64,000 nucleotides of DNA from Maridesulfovibrio hydrothermalis AM13 = DSM 14728 (GCF_000331025.1 NC_020055.1:408370-472369); one strand, 5' to 3'; positions 45,159 through 55,479 are shown, numbered from the stretch's first letter. A program made the numbers and translations. Notes: generated from the sequence alone by a model not told the origin.

Positions 45159-47030
45159 TCACTTTCTATTCTGCATTTCGGTGATCAGGTTTTTCAAAGC
45201 CACCGTCTGCGCCGTCATAGTCTCCACTGAATTGGCGAAAGACTCCATTCCTTCAGCGGCCTGACTTGATATATTACTTACGTCGTCAAGGGTACGGTTG
45301 ATTTCCTCACTTGAAGCTGACTGCTCTTCTGAGGATGTAGCAATTAAGCGAACCTGATCGCTGGCAAGATCGACCAGTTTTACAATCTCCTCTAAAGCCT
45401 CGCCGGACTGACTCGCCAGACTCGTTGCATCTGCAATGGTTTTCACAGCCACATCAACATTTTCAATATTTTTCTGAGTACCCTGTTGAATGCCCTGAAT
45501 AGCTTCACCGACCTCCGAAGTGGCGGTCATTGTTTTCTCGGCGAGCTTACGTACTTCATCAGCGACCACAGCAAAGCCCCGTCCCGCTTCACCGGCTCGA
45601 GCTGCTTCAATTGCCGCATTCAGAGCCAGCAAATTGGTCTGATCGGCAATATCGGAAATAACATCCATGACCTGACTGATCCCTTCGGCTTTATGACCAA
45701 GTTCAGTGACATCCTCCTTCAGGTCCAACGCATTTTTCTGAACCACCTCTATTCCATGAACAACATCACCGACAATATTAGATCCTTGCTCGGCTTTATC
45801 TTTGGCCTTATCAACAGTTTCGGCAGCCTGACTCGCGTTCTTCGCGACCTCAAATACTGTAGTGTTCATCTCTTCCATAGCTGTAGAGGTCTCGCTTACA
45901 CGATTCGACTGCAACTGAATGCCGCGGTTTGACTTTTCTATCTGTTTCTCAAGATCATTAGATGCAGAGGAAAGTACCTCGACAACTTCCTGCAGCTGAT
46001 TGGCAGCATGCTGCATTCCTTCTGCTCTTGCCCGTTCGGATTTTTCCCTGGCCTCTTGAGCTTCAATAGAGGATTTAAGCGCACGTTCAGCCTCAAGGGA
46101 GGCCTCCTGTGATTTATTTTCGGCCTTCGCTATTGTCTCTTTCAAATTAGCGACCATAGACACAAATACACCGTAGACACTGTTCCGGTTCTGTTCTTTC
46201 TTTAATGCCAGATCCAGATCACCGGAAGCAATCTGATGGCTCACTTCATAAAGGTAGCCCGGGTCTTCGCCAAGCTGCTTTAACACATTGTAGAAGAGCC
46301 ATGCGATCAAACTAATTACAACAATAACCAAAGCAATCATCCCGATTACAACATTTTCCCATAATTGCGCGGTCTTATTGGCCTTAGCAATAAGATCCCC
46401 CGTGCGCTTTTCAAGCAAAACAAAAAATTCATCCACAGGCTTCATAATATTTGCTTTATACTTATGGTACATGTTGTCGTGAGTAAGCTTGCGGGCCAGC
46501 TCCAAATCAGGCTTTCCCTTCACAGTGAACTGACCGTTGTTATCCTTAAACAATCCTTTGACCGCATTCATGGCAATTGTTTCATTTTCAACAAGTCCGT
46601 CTGAATTTTTTTTTGCTTCCTCCAGCTTGCCCAGCTCCGCTGCCGAAAACCCCGCCTTTTTCATAAGGTCGATCAAAGCTACCGCTTGAGTGTCAGGACG
46701 AGGCTTATCTATTCCTGCTGCCACAAAGTCCCAATAGATACGATGATACTCCTCGGGGCGAGGCTTTTTGCCATTTCTGATATCCAGAATATCAAAATAC
46801 TGTCGCTCATATTCAGGGTTGCCAGTCACGACATAAGTTCTCGCAAGGCGGGTAAGATCATCCGAGCTCTGCCGCAGTTCATCAGCCAGCAAATATGAAA
46901 AGTACTTATTTTCATAAGCTTCAGACACATTATGGCCAGCATCAATCAAACGATTGAAAGATACCGCCAAAGCCAACATGGATACCACTAAACCCACTAA
47001 CAAAATTAAGAATTTGAGGCGAACAGTCAT
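45159..47030 (-). CDS. methyl-accepting chemotaxis protein
   Basis: A 623-residue transmembrane chemoreceptor. TM1 is at about 6-27 and TM2 at about 230-255 (VVIGMIALVIVVISLIAWLFY), enclosing a ~200-residue periplasmic, mostly helical sensor (LADELRQSSDDLTRLARTYVV, then ERQYFDILDIRNGKKPRPEEYHRIYWDFV). After a short HAMP-like stretch and a long coiled coil comes the signalling tip IADQTNLLALNAAIEAARAGEAGRGFAVVADEVRKLAEKT. No C-terminal CheR-binding pentapeptide. The ATG at 47030 is chosen for AGGAG eight bases upstream and its position right before TM1; the frame itself reaches 47078. The ligand is unknown. Confidence 0.93.
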   Translation of the reverse strand: MTVRLKFLILLVGLVVSMLALAVSFNRLIDAGHNVSEAYENKYFSYLLADELRQSSDDLTRLARTYVVTGNPEYERQYFDILDIRNGKKPRPEEYHRIYWDFVAAGIDKPRPDTQAVALIDLMKKAGFSAAELGKLEEAKKNSDGLVENETIAMNAVKGLFKDNNGQFTVKGKPDLELARKLTHDNMYHKYKANIMKPVDEFFVLLEKRTGDLIAKANKTAQLWENVVIGMIALVIVVISLIAWLFYNVLKQLGEDPGYLYEVSHQIASGDLDLALKKEQNRNSVYGVFVSMVANLKETIAKAENKSQEASLEAERALKSSIEAQEAREKSERARAEGMQHAANQLQEVVEVLSSASNDLEKQIEKSNRGIQLQSNRVSETSTAMEEMNTTVFEVAKNASQAAETVDKAKDKAEQGSNIVGDVVHGIEVVQKNALDLKEDVTELGHKAEGISQVMDVISDIADQTNLLALNAAIEAARAGEAGRGFAVVADEVRKLAEKTMTATSEVGEAIQGIQQGTQKNIENVDVAVKTIADATSLASQSGEALEEIVKLVDLASDQVRLIATSSEEQSASSEEINRTLDDVSNISSQAAEGMESFANSVETMTAQTVALKNLITEMQNRK

Positions 47031-47130
47031 GAAGATATCTCCTATCATCATACGAGAGCATTTTGAACAACAGCCCAAGGCTTTAACACGAACAAAAAAA
47101 CTATTCAGGCTTTAAAGATAACTCTGAGAA

Positions 47131-47170
47131 CTCGGCACTCCTTTATTTGGATTGTCTGAATCCTGCCGAG
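47131..47170. repeat. 40-base structured inverted repeat
   Basis: Outer arms CTCGGCA / TGCCGAG with an inner GGATT / AATCC stem-loop stacked against the right arm. It lies in the 400-base gap 47031-47429 between the MCP and the 172-residue gene, in the probable leader of the MCP. No T-run. Otherwise I see only AT-rich promoter-like sequence there, including a TTGACA near 47343 on the plus strand. Confidence 0.5.
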
Positions 47171-47429
47171 GTCGCACAGTATTTTTAAAATAACATCTAT
47201 CGCCTATTTATAACAAGACTGAAATCATTTTTTTTAGCAAATTGATAACCAGCTTAAAATCTTCACACTCAGAATCATGGACAGGTCTGCCCTGAGCAAT
47301 ATTTAACTGGATACTCCACCTTAATTTACTCTTATTCAAACTGTTGACAAAGGCACTTCTTAAGAACATCTTTTAAAAAGCTGCAATCTCGCTATCGTAT
47401 CAGCAAATTTTTATTCAAACAGGGGAACC

Positions 47430-47948
47430 ATGCACGGAAAAATAAAGACTGTTAATATTTCAGCAGGAACTCCCGGAACCATTACTTTGCTTCAAAAAGG
47501 AGTTGCCATTCGCGCAACTGCCGGAATGAACATACGTGATTTCATGATCAAAACCCTCGGCTTCTCTCCGGACTATGCTGAAAATAAAGTACGGACGGTT
47601 TTCCTGAACAGTTCCCCGGTGGACGATATTGACGGGATAAGAATAAAAGACGGGGACACACTTTCACTGTCAGGAGCTATGCCCGGGGTATGTGGTATCG
47701 CCATGGGCCGTGACACTCCTGTAAGCGGCTTTCGCAATGACATCAGCGCGACAGCCACCGATGATAATATAGAAGAGGCTGAAGCTCTGATCTACGTAAA
47801 GTTATTCAACCTTGTCGCCAGAGATGCCGGCTCAGTCTTGCTGAAAAAAGGTGTAATGGTTGAAGCTGTGGATATCATCAACGCCTTGAAAGAAAATTCA
47901 CCGGCAGGACTCAGTCCTGATGACGGGATTGTTATTTTGAAATTCTGA
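47430..47948 (+). CDS. unknown protein, possibly beta-grasp-like
   Basis: A 172-residue soluble protein with AGGGGAA before its ATG. The first ~95 residues (TITLLQKGVAIRATAGMNIRDF...KVRTVFLNSSPVDDIDGIRIKDGDTLSLSGAMPG) have the strand pattern of a MoaD/ThiS-like beta-grasp fold, but this is by eye. The C-terminal part is mostly helical (EEAEALIYVKLFNLVARDAGSVLLKKG). No cysteine cluster, no C-terminal Gly-Gly. It stands alone, flanked by a strong bidirectional terminator and convergent with dxs. I recognise no family. Confidence 0.72.
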   Translation: MHGKIKTVNISAGTPGTITLLQKGVAIRATAGMNIRDFMIKTLGFSPDYAENKVRTVFLNSSPVDDIDGIRIKDGDTLSLSGAMPGVCGIAMGRDTPVSGFRNDISATATDDNIEEAEALIYVKLFNLVARDAGSVLLKKGVMVEAVDIINALKENSPAGLSPDDGIVILKF

Positions 47949-47950
47949 TA

Positions 47951-47997
47951 AACTGAAAATCCCCTCAAAACTTAAAGCTTTGAGGGGATTTTCAGTT
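47951..47997. terminator. bidirectional terminator before dxs
   Basis: Perfect 19-bp arms AACTGAAAATCCCCTCAAA and its complement with a 9-base loop, between the convergent 172-residue gene and dxs. Confidence 0.95.
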
Positions 47998-48015
47998 AGT
48001 ATATTTAACTGAATA

Positions 48016-49932
48016 TTATTTACTGAGCAGTTCAAGCATCGATTTTTTCATACCATTTTTGTCGATACCAAGTTCACCGCGAAGTTCCTGTTGGGTTCCA
48101 TGTTCGATGAACTCGTCAGGGATTCCGAGACGTTTAATCTCATGACCGTCAATAGCATTGTTGTCCACAAGAATCTCAATCACAGCAGAGCTGAATCCGC
48201 CAGCCTTGGCATTTTCCTCCACAATGAGAATTTTCTTGAAGCGGGATGCCAGTTCAAGAATCTGCTTTTCAGGCAGAGGCTTGATAAAACGGGTATTGAA
48301 AACCGCAACTGCTTTACCGAACTCTTCATCCAGTTCTTCCACCGCTTCAATTGCCGGCCAGACTCTGGACCCTACAGTAATGATCACACCGTCAAATCCG
48401 TCTCTAAGCAATTCCCCTTCACCTATTTCAAGAATACGGGGATTTTCCTCAAGAATAGTACCGATGCCGACCCCTCTGGGGTAACGCACTGCCGCCGGAC
48501 CATCATAATCGATAGCGGTAGCGATCATACGGGCAAGTTCAGCTTCATCTTTAGGAGCCATGCACACAATATTAGGAATATGGCGCAAAAATGAAATATC
48601 AAATACACCGTGATGGGTAGCACCATCAGCACCGACCAGTCCGCCTCGATCAAGGAAAAAATTTACATTCAGATTCTGCAGACAGACATCGTGCACTACC
48701 TGATCATAAGAACGTTGCAGGAATGTTGAATAAATCGCAACAGCCGGTTTGTAACCCATAGTAGCAAGACCTGCGGCAAAAGTAACTGCATGCTGCTCAC
48801 AGATTCCTACATCCACAAAACGTTCAGGAAACTGCTCACGAAACGGACTTGTACCTGTCCCTTCCGGCATGGCGGCAGTTATGGCAACAATTTTATCATC
48901 TTTCTCGGCCAGCTTGCAAAGAGTCTTACCAAAAACTTCAGTATAAGACGGAAGCCCGCCTTTAAATTTCTTGGCCCGACCGGTTTCCGGTTCAAAGCTG
49001 CCTACTCCGTGAAAATAGGTAGGATTGTCTTCAGCAGGAGTATATCCCTTTCCTTTAGTGGTCAGCACATGAACCAAAACAGGAGAGTCAATTTTCTTAA
49101 CCTGCTCGAAAACATCGATAAGCTCTTGCAGGTTATGGCCGTCAATAGGACCGAGATAAGTGAAATCCAGCGACTCAAAAAGCATTCCCGGAGTGAAAAA
49201 ACTCTTGAAGGAATCCTCCCCGCGCTTGGCATACATAGCAAGGTCGTCACCGATCTTAGGAATCTGCTTGAGGAGGGATTCAAAATCTTTCTTGAATCTG
49301 TTCATAACCGGATGTGAAAGCTTACGGCTGAGATAAGCGGACAACGCCCCGACATTGGTGGAGATGGACATTTCGTTATCATTTAAAACAACAACCATCT
49401 TGCGTTTCATGCCACCAGCCTGATTCAGCCCTTCAAAAGCCTGTCCGGCAGTCATGGAGCCGTCACCGATAACTGCGACACAGTTACGTCCGTCGCCTTC
49501 AATATCGCTGGCAAATGCCATGCCCAGAGCTGCGGATATAGACGTACTGGAGTGCCCCACGCCGAAGTGGTCATAAGAGTTTTCCGCCATACGAGGGAAA
49601 CCGCTGATGCCGTCTTTCTGACGTAAGGTATGAAAATTTTCATAACGCCCGGTCAAAATTTTATGAGCATAAGCCTGATGACCCACGTCCCAAACCAGAC
49701 GGTCTTTATCAAGATCAAAACAACTGAAAAGAGCCAAAGTAAGCTCTATTACTCCAAGCGAAGGGGCCAGATGACCGCCGCCTTTGGATACTGTATTTAT
49801 GATACACTGCCTGAGTTCTTCCGCGAGTTGAACCAGTTGTTCTTTACTCAGCTCTTTAACCTCAGCAGGATTCTTTATTTTTTGCAGAAGAGGGAATTCA
49901 CCGCATCCACATGAAGCATCATTTTTACTCAT
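48016..49932 (-). CDS. dxs: 1-deoxy-D-xylulose-5-phosphate synthase
   Basis: First enzyme of the MEP isoprenoid route (pyruvate + glyceraldehyde-3-phosphate to DXP), TPP-dependent, 638 residues. HVGHQAYAHKILTGR, VIGDGSMTAGQAFEGLN with the later VVLNDNEMSIS (TPP motif), FESLDFTYLGPIDGHN, and GICEQHAVTFAAGLATMGYKP and VYSTFLQRSYDQVVHDVCLQ-type segment (here AIYSTFLQRSYDQ) are conserved. CACHAGFG-type N-terminus reads DASCGCGEFPLLQKIKNP. It is downstream of ispA on the same strand (163-base gap). Part of an isoprenoid cluster with ispA and ispG. Confidence 0.97.
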   Translation of the reverse strand: MSKNDASCGCGEFPLLQKIKNPAEVKELSKEQLVQLAEELRQCIINTVSKGGGHLAPSLGVIELTLALFSCFDLDKDRLVWDVGHQAYAHKILTGRYENFHTLRQKDGISGFPRMAENSYDHFGVGHSSTSISAALGMAFASDIEGDGRNCVAVIGDGSMTAGQAFEGLNQAGGMKRKMVVVLNDNEMSISTNVGALSAYLSRKLSHPVMNRFKKDFESLLKQIPKIGDDLAMYAKRGEDSFKSFFTPGMLFESLDFTYLGPIDGHNLQELIDVFEQVKKIDSPVLVHVLTTKGKGYTPAEDNPTYFHGVGSFEPETGRAKKFKGGLPSYTEVFGKTLCKLAEKDDKIVAITAAMPEGTGTSPFREQFPERFVDVGICEQHAVTFAAGLATMGYKPAVAIYSTFLQRSYDQVVHDVCLQNLNVNFFLDRGGLVGADGATHHGVFDISFLRHIPNIVCMAPKDEAELARMIATAIDYDGPAAVRYPRGVGIGTILEENPRILEIGEGELLRDGFDGVIITVGSRVWPAIEAVEELDEEFGKAVAVFNTRFIKPLPEKQILELASRFKKILIVEENAKAGGFSSAVIEILVDNNAIDGHEIKRLGIPDEFIEHGTQQELRGELGIDKNGMKKSMLELLSK

Positions 49933-50095
49933 ATTCCCCGAACCTCACAACGGGTTATATTTCTTAATAAATCATCAAGCAGAGTTGATTCATTTTCTGA
50001 TTTTTCAAAAAAAGAATCCATCGGGATAAACTACTTAACAGTGTTAACCATACGATTTATAAAAAACTATTTTATTCAGCATCAACTGACGCTGA

Positions 50096-50986
50096 TTAAT
50101 AAACTCTATCAACTATATACTGGGCCAGTTCAGCCAAAAAGTCAGCTTCTTCACCGGAATAAGGCTCCAGCAGTTCAACTGCTTCATCCACATATTTCCG
50201 GGCCAGTTCTTTACTTTCTTCAAGGCCTATCAAAGTGGGATAAGTAGACTTACCCATTTCCTCATCACTGCCGACAGGCTTGCCCAGAGAAGCTTCATCG
50301 CCGACAACATCCAGAACATCATCAACAATCTGGAATGCCACGCCGATAAGACGTCCATATTCTTCCGCTCTGCGCACATCATCAGCAGTCGCCCCTGCAC
50401 CTTTAGCCAGAATTGCACCTGATTTACAAGCAGAAAGAATAAGTGCCCCGGTCTTCATAGAATGCATAACTCTTAATTCTTCAAGAGTAACACCATCTCG
50501 ACCGGTATAACTAACGTCAACGACCTGTCCGCCCACCATACCTGCACTTCCGGCAGATTTGGCCATAAGTGCAATAGCTTCAACCACATCAGCGGGCGGT
50601 GCATCCGCTTTAGTCATAAAACCGAAAGCTTCGGTCAGCAGTCCGTCACCGGCAAGAATTGCAGTGGCTTCGTCAAATTTTTTATGATTGGAAGGCTTAC
50701 CTCTTCTCAGATCATCATCGTCCATGGCCGGAAGGTCGTCATGAATCAAAGAATAAGTATGGATCATCTCAAGGCTGGCGGCGAAGGGCAATACAGCTTC
50801 TTTCTTCGCACCGAGCATTTGCGCCCATACCAGCACGAGCACAGGACGCAGACGTTTTCCGCCTGCCATCAGGCTGTACTTCATAGACTCAAGCAACCCT
50901 TCTGGAATGCTGAGATCATCAAGACATTCACCCAGATATTTTTCAACATCAGCAGCATGCACTGCGAGTTTTTCTTTAACTGTCAT
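50096..50986 (-). CDS. ispA: farnesyl/geranylgeranyl diphosphate synthase
   Basis: A 296-residue short-chain prenyl synthase. First Asp-rich motif SLIHDDLPAMDDDDLRRGK (with the two-residue insertion typical of bacterial FPPS), GKRLRPVLVL upstream, and the second motif FQIVDDVLDVVGD. It condenses IPP onto DMAPP/GPP. It overlaps xseB by 11 bases, so the two are translationally coupled, and is followed by dxs. Confidence 0.94.
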   Translation of the reverse strand: MTVKEKLAVHAADVEKYLGECLDDLSIPEGLLESMKYSLMAGGKRLRPVLVLVWAQMLGAKKEAVLPFAASLEMIHTYSLIHDDLPAMDDDDLRRGKPSNHKKFDEATAILAGDGLLTEAFGFMTKADAPPADVVEAIALMAKSAGSAGMVGGQVVDVSYTGRDGVTLEELRVMHSMKTGALILSACKSGAILAKGAGATADDVRRAEEYGRLIGVAFQIVDDVLDVVGDEASLGKPVGSDEEMGKSTYPTLIGLEESKELARKYVDEAVELLEPYSGEEADFLAELAQYIVDRVY

Positions 50987-51233
50987 CAGCTATATCCTTA
51001 TTTTCATCATTAACTTCAAAGTCTTCGAGCATCCCGCCAACAACTGATTTCACTTCATTACGGGCGACAGCCAACTGGTCAGCGCAATTTCTGGAAAGCT
51101 GCTGTCCTTCTTTAAAAAGAGTTACCCCTTCTTCAAGCGGTAAATCACCTCTTTCAAGAGCGGCTACGATTTTTTTAAGCCGTTCGAGTTTTTCTTCAAA
51201 AGTTCTTTCATCTTTCATATTAATATTCTTCAA
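50976..51233 (-). CDS. xseB: exodeoxyribonuclease VII small subunit
   Basis: An 85-residue XseB with the conserved FEEKLERLKKIVAALERGDLPLEEGVTLFKEGQQLSRNCADQLAVARNEV motif set. It binds XseA (52.2-53.5 kb, same strand) to form exonuclease VII. It lies 5 bases after the M23 gene's stop and overlaps ispA by 11 bases. Confidence 0.93.
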   Translation of the reverse strand: MKNINMKDERTFEEKLERLKKIVAALERGDLPLEEGVTLFKEGQQLSRNCADQLAVARNEVKSVVGGMLEDFEVNDENKDIADDS

Positions 51234-51238
51234 GCTGT

Positions 51239-52144
51239 CTAACGGCTGCTGACACCGAGCAACTGATCTGTTGTTTTATAGAGCACATATGCCGGATCAA
51301 CTAATTTTCCCTGCACAGACACACTCATATGCAGATGAGGACCGGTCACGCGTCCGGTAGAACCGATGCCGCCGATGATTTGTCCTCTCTCTACAATTTC
51401 GCCTTGCTTAACATCTATTCGCGAAAGATGGAAATACATCGTTATAACCCCATTGCCGTGGTCAAGGTAAACACTGTTTCCTGCGTAATAATGATCTCCG
51501 ACCAGTACAACCTTTCCATCAGCCATAGCTTTAACAGCTGTGCCCTTGGCTCCGCGAAAATCAAGTCCGCGATGAGGATTCTTTGGCTTGCCGTTTAAAA
51601 TACGCTGCGCCCCGTAAGGACTGGACTGTGCACCTTTTGTCGGTCTCTGAAATGGAACAAACCATTTTCGCTTAGCAGATACAGTTTCCTTGGCTTTCTT
51701 AACTTCAACACGGTCCTTGGCAATCTTTTTGTAAACGGTTTCAGGCGGAGTCACCATTTTTTCAGGCAGAGTCAGACGCTGAATTTTATATTTCTTTTTA
51801 TTTATCTGGACGGTGCGCCCGAACTTGCGTTCTTTACCTTCTGATACCACTTTGACTACAAGCTTAGCTTTGCCGGTTTTATCAAAAAGAACATCCGTTC
51901 CAAGCATTGCAAGAGCAACAAAGCGTCCCTTCCATTTTTTAATCTCGGGCCTTACGCTCGCCCCTTTCCACAAAATAACAACCGATTCAAGGAAGTTATC
52001 TGAAGTAACCCGAACCATGAAAGGTTCACCCAGCCCCACTTTTTTAGGATAGGCCAGAAAAACCGAAGCCAGTGCAGTGGAAGCACACAACATAAATATA
52101 ATGAAGGTAAGAAAAACAACTCTGATCTTTTTACTATGATTCAT
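51239..52144 (-). CDS. periplasmic M23 family metallopeptidase
   Basis: A 301-residue secreted protein with a signal peptide (hydrophobic 9-27, cleavage near STALA-S), an N-terminal beta domain and a C-terminal peptidase_M23 domain. The zinc site is visible in HRGLDFRGAKGT (HxxxD) and GPHLHMSV (HxH), with HGNGVITMYFHL between. It is a LytM/NlpD-like murein endopeptidase or, if degenerate, an amidase activator; both zinc motifs look intact. It lies between xseA (21 bases) and xseB (5 bases), splitting the exonuclease VII genes. Confidence 0.9.
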   Translation of the reverse strand: MNHSKKIRVVFLTFIIFMLCASTALASVFLAYPKKVGLGEPFMVRVTSDNFLESVVILWKGASVRPEIKKWKGRFVALAMLGTDVLFDKTGKAKLVVKVVSEGKERKFGRTVQINKKKYKIQRLTLPEKMVTPPETVYKKIAKDRVEVKKAKETVSAKRKWFVPFQRPTKGAQSSPYGAQRILNGKPKNPHRGLDFRGAKGTAVKAMADGKVVLVGDHYYAGNSVYLDHGNGVITMYFHLSRIDVKQGEIVERGQIIGGIGSTGRVTGPHLHMSVSVQGKLVDPAYVLYKTTDQLLGVSSR

Positions 52145-52165
52145 CGGCTTAAATACTCCGCAATA

Positions 52166-53536
52166 TTATTCAGTGACAACTCTGGCCCGCACTTCACCGC
52201 ACTTCACCCGCACCCGTATACTGTCGCCATGAGCAACCTCATCCGGGTTACGCAAAAATGCACCGCTCTTTTCCACGGTAACAAGGCTGTATCCGCGCTC
52301 CAACGGACTTTCCGGATCTAATATTCTGAGCGAGGTCATTACATTCTCAAATTCAGCATTTTTGCCACAAAAAAAGCTGTTCCCCGCACGCTCCAGCCTG
52401 TCAGCCAGTGCGGCTGCATCCTGCTGCATGCGTAAAATTCTGTCTTCACCAAAAGCTCCCGCAAGCCTGCGGTCCTGATTTTCAACGTCCAGATCTTTCT
52501 TTGCAAAAAAGCCGTCAACAGCGCGCCCGAGCCTCTGCTCCTCCTCTTCAAAAGAAGATAAAAGCCTTTCAATACGCTGAGCCGGAGATAGCCAAGTCAG
52601 CCCCTTTCGCAAAGTATCAAAGCGGGATTCCCGCACATCAATAAAATTCTCATAACTGCGCACCAGCCCGAGTTCAAGCTCGTCCAGAATCTGCATCAAA
52701 GTCTCGCGCCGGGGCCAAAGCTCCTGTGCAGCATGACTAGGCGTAGCAACTCGTTTATCAGCCACGTAATCCGCAATGGAAACGTCCACTTCATGCCCCA
52801 CCCCGCAAACCACGGGAATGGTAGACCTGAAAATGGCATCAGCCACTGATTCGGTATTAAAAGCCCACAGATCTTCCAGCGAACCGCCTCCGCGAATCAG
52901 CACTACCACCTCAGCCCATCCGTCGCCTCCGGCCTGATCAAGCGCGTCAGCAATCTGCGCCGGAGCTAAGTCGCCCTGCACAAGCGATGGATAAATACGT
53001 ATCTCCGCTCCGGTTCCACGCGTTTCAGCAATTTTTAAAAAATCCCGAATCGCCGCTCCGGACGGAGAAGTTACTACCGCCACCCGTTTAGGAGAATCTG
53101 GAATTTCCATTTTACGTTCATCGTCAAAATATCCTTTCTCCGCCAATTTGCGTTTCATGGCTTCAAAAGCAAGTTTCAAGTCACCTACACCCTGTTCCTG
53201 AACCAGTTCGGCAACCAGCTGATAAACACCGCGCGGAGGATAAACATTCATATGTCCGGCGCAAAGAATCTCCATGCCGTCTTCAAGCTCAAGTGATCCG
53301 CCTTCCTCAACTTCGCCGGTCAAAGGATTAACGCTCTCACCGGCCCCGCTGCGCTGATTGCCTTTGAACCAAACAACAGAAAGCCCCGCGTCTCCATCAG
53401 TCAGTGTAAAATAAATATGGCCGGACGCAGGACGTGCCAGATTAGTAACCTGCCCCTTTACCCAGATAAAAGGGAACTCGGTCTCCAATACGTCTTTTAC
53501 AGCACGTGTTATATCAGTGACTGAAAATATTCTCAT
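52166..53536 (-). CDS. xseA: exodeoxyribonuclease VII large subunit
   Basis: A 456-residue XseA. N-terminal OB-fold tRNA_anti-like domain (PFIWVKGQVTNLARPASGHIYFTLTDG), catalytic domain with VVTSPSGAAIRDFLKI, IRGGGSLEDLWAFN, GVGHEVDVSIADYVADKRVATPSHAAQ and a long coiled coil after it. Degrades single-stranded DNA with XseB. It heads the xseA-M23-xseB-ispA-dxs run. Confidence 0.95.
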   Translation of the reverse strand: MRIFSVTDITRAVKDVLETEFPFIWVKGQVTNLARPASGHIYFTLTDGDAGLSVVWFKGNQRSGAGESVNPLTGEVEEGGSLELEDGMEILCAGHMNVYPPRGVYQLVAELVQEQGVGDLKLAFEAMKRKLAEKGYFDDERKMEIPDSPKRVAVVTSPSGAAIRDFLKIAETRGTGAEIRIYPSLVQGDLAPAQIADALDQAGGDGWAEVVVLIRGGGSLEDLWAFNTESVADAIFRSTIPVVCGVGHEVDVSIADYVADKRVATPSHAAQELWPRRETLMQILDELELGLVRSYENFIDVRESRFDTLRKGLTWLSPAQRIERLLSSFEEEEQRLGRAVDGFFAKKDLDVENQDRRLAGAFGEDRILRMQQDAAALADRLERAGNSFFCGKNAEFENVMTSLRILDPESPLERGYSLVTVEKSGAFLRNPDEVAHGDSIRVRVKCGEVRARVVTE

Positions 53537-53672
53537 GTAATCAGGAAGGCCCTCCGCAGCTTAAACTTTCAGCAGCTCAGGATTAAAGTTTTAACATGAA
53601 AAGCTGCGCCTCAATTAATAAAGCACATTTTCATAATATAAAAAACAGCTGAAATTACTTAAAGTTTTGAAA

Positions 53673-53711
53673 GAGTCCAGAGAATATATTTTAAATATAT
53701 TCTCTGGACTC
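53673..53711 (-). terminator. terminator-like 19-bp dyad after proS
   Basis: GAGTCCAGAGAATATATTT / AAATATATTCTCTGGACTC with a single-base spacer, 23 bases past the proS stop. T-run after the stem on the minus strand is short (TTTC). Confidence 0.65.
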
Positions 53712-53733
53712 CGGCGGGCCGCCGAAAACTTAT

Positions 53734-55479
53734 TTATTTGGCTTCAAGTCCCCAGGACTGCCAGATTTCTCTACGCCATGCGCTGAAAGCTTCGGTAAAA
53801 CCTTCGAGGGGCAGTTCAACTTTCTCGCCGGTCTTGCGATTCTTGGCTTCAATTATTCCGTTCTTAAGCCCTTTACCACCAAGTACGAGCTGCATGGGAT
53901 AACCGATCAGGTCTGCATCGGCGAATTTTACACCCGGACGCTCTTTGCGATCATCATAAGCTGCATCTATGCCCATTTCCATGAGCTGATTGTACAGCTC
54001 TCCGGCTTTTTCGTTGACGGCTTCATCCTTTCCGCCCAGAGATATTACGCAAAGTTCAAAAGGAGCGATGGTCGGAGGGAAAATGGCCCCGTTGTCATCA
54101 TTGTTCTGTTCAATGGCAGAAGCGACAATGCGGGAAACGCCTATTCCGTAACACCCCATTACCATTGGCTGGGTCTTACCGTTTTCATCCAGAAAAACAG
54201 CTTCCATTGCTTTGGAATATTTTGAACCCAACTTGAATACGTGTCCAACTTCGATTCCCTTGGTAAATTCAATCTTCGCTCCGCATTCGGGACAGGGATC
54301 GGATTCGGTAATGACACGCAAATCGGCGAATTTTTCTATTTTGCAATCACGCCCGAGAGACAGATGCTGAATGTGGGTATCGCCTTTATTGGCTCCGGCA
54401 ATCCAGTCAGTGGAAGAGCAGAGTTCATGATCGGCAAAAATACGCTCAACTTTCAAACCGACAGGTCCGGCAAAACCTACAGGAGCACCGGTCCATTCTT
54501 TAACCTGCTCTTCGGTGGCCATTTCGATTTCATTGCCGCCTGCGAGGTTGCGCAGTTTAACATCATTAAGTTCACGATCACCACGCACAAGGGCTGCAAC
54601 AGGTTCACCGTCAACAGTGAAGAGCATGGTTTTAACCAGCTTGTCAGCAGAGATTCCGAGAAACTTGCAGACATCTTCCACGGTATGCTTACCGGGGGTT
54701 GCCACTTCTTCAATAGCCGGACACTCCGCGTTGCAAACATCTTCGCCTGCCGGTGCGGCTATTTTAGCTTTTTCGAGGTTGGCAGCATATCCGCATTTTT
54801 CATCAGAACATACAGCAATGGTATCTTCACCGGTATCGGCAAGAACATGGAACTCATGAGAAAAATCACCGCCGATGGCACCGGAATCAGCCTGAACCGG
54901 ACGAAATTTCAGACCGATGCGGGAGAAAGCTTTTTTGTATGCTTCAAACATCAAACCATAAGATTTTTCTGCTCCGGCCTCATCTTTGTCAAAAGAGTAA
55001 GCATCTTTCATAACAAATTCACGACCACGCATAAGACCGAAACGGGGACGAATTTCGTCACGGAATTTGGTTTGAATCTGATACAGATTAAGAGGCAGCT
55101 GCTTGTAGGATTTTACTTCGCCGCGCACGAGGTCGGTGATAACTTCTTCGTGAGTGGGGCCGAGGCAATAGTCACGGCCATGACGATCTTTTACTCTGAG
55201 CAGTTCTTTACCGTAGTAATCCCAGCGTCCGGTTTCCTGCCAGAGGTCACCGGGCTGCACCATAGGCATAAGTACTTCGAGTGCTCCGGCGCGATTCATT
55301 TCTTCGCGCACAATGGCTGCGACTTTATTAAGTGACTTAAGTCCCAGCGGCAGATAATTGTAGATACCGCTGGTAACTTTGCGGATCATACCCGCACGCA
55401 TGAGCAGTTTATGTGAAACAACTTCCGCATCGGAAGGATCTTCTTTTAATGTAGGTATGTAGTAACGGCTTAAACGCAT
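53734..55479 (-). CDS. proS: prolyl-tRNA synthetase
   Basis: Bacterial-type class II ProRS, 581 residues, with the inserted editing domain. Motif 2 region [22 protein letters not shown], motif 1 region [35 protein letters not shown] and the motif 3 region [27 protein letters not shown] are clear; the C-terminal anticodon domain carries [20 protein letters not shown]. Its ATG follows the ispG stop directly, so the two are coupled. Confidence 0.97.
   Translation of the reverse strand: MRLSRYYIPTLKEDPSDAEVVSHKLLMRAGMIRKVTSGIYNYLPLGLKSLNKVAAIVREEMNRAGALEVLMPMVQPGDLWQETGRWDYYGKELLRVKDRHGRDYCLGPTHEEVITDLVRGEVKSYKQLPLNLYQIQTKFRDEIRPRFGLMRGREFVMKDAYSFDKDEAGAEKSYGLMFEAYKKAFSRIGLKFRPVQADSGAIGGDFSHEFHVLADTGEDTIAVCSDEKCGYAANLEKAKIAAPAGEDVCNAECPAIEEVATPGKHTVEDVCKFLGISADKLVKTMLFTVDGEPVAALVRGDRELNDVKLRNLAGGNEIEMATEEQVKEWTGAPVGFAGPVGLKVERIFADHELCSSTDWIAGANKGDTHIQHLSLGRDCKIEKFADLRVITESDPCPECGAKIEFTKGIEVGHVFKLGSKYSKAMEAVFLDENGKTQPMVMGCYGIGVSRIVASAIEQNNDDNGAIFPPTIAPFELCVISLGGKDEAVNEKAGELYNQLMEMGIDAAYDDRKERPGVKFADADLIGYPMQLVLGGKGLKNGIIEAKNRKTGEKVELPLEGFTEAFSAWRREIWQSWGLEAK

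Noticed and set aside
54241-55335. 364-residue plus-strand frame
   Set aside because: Antisense of proS, which has all class II synthetase motifs.
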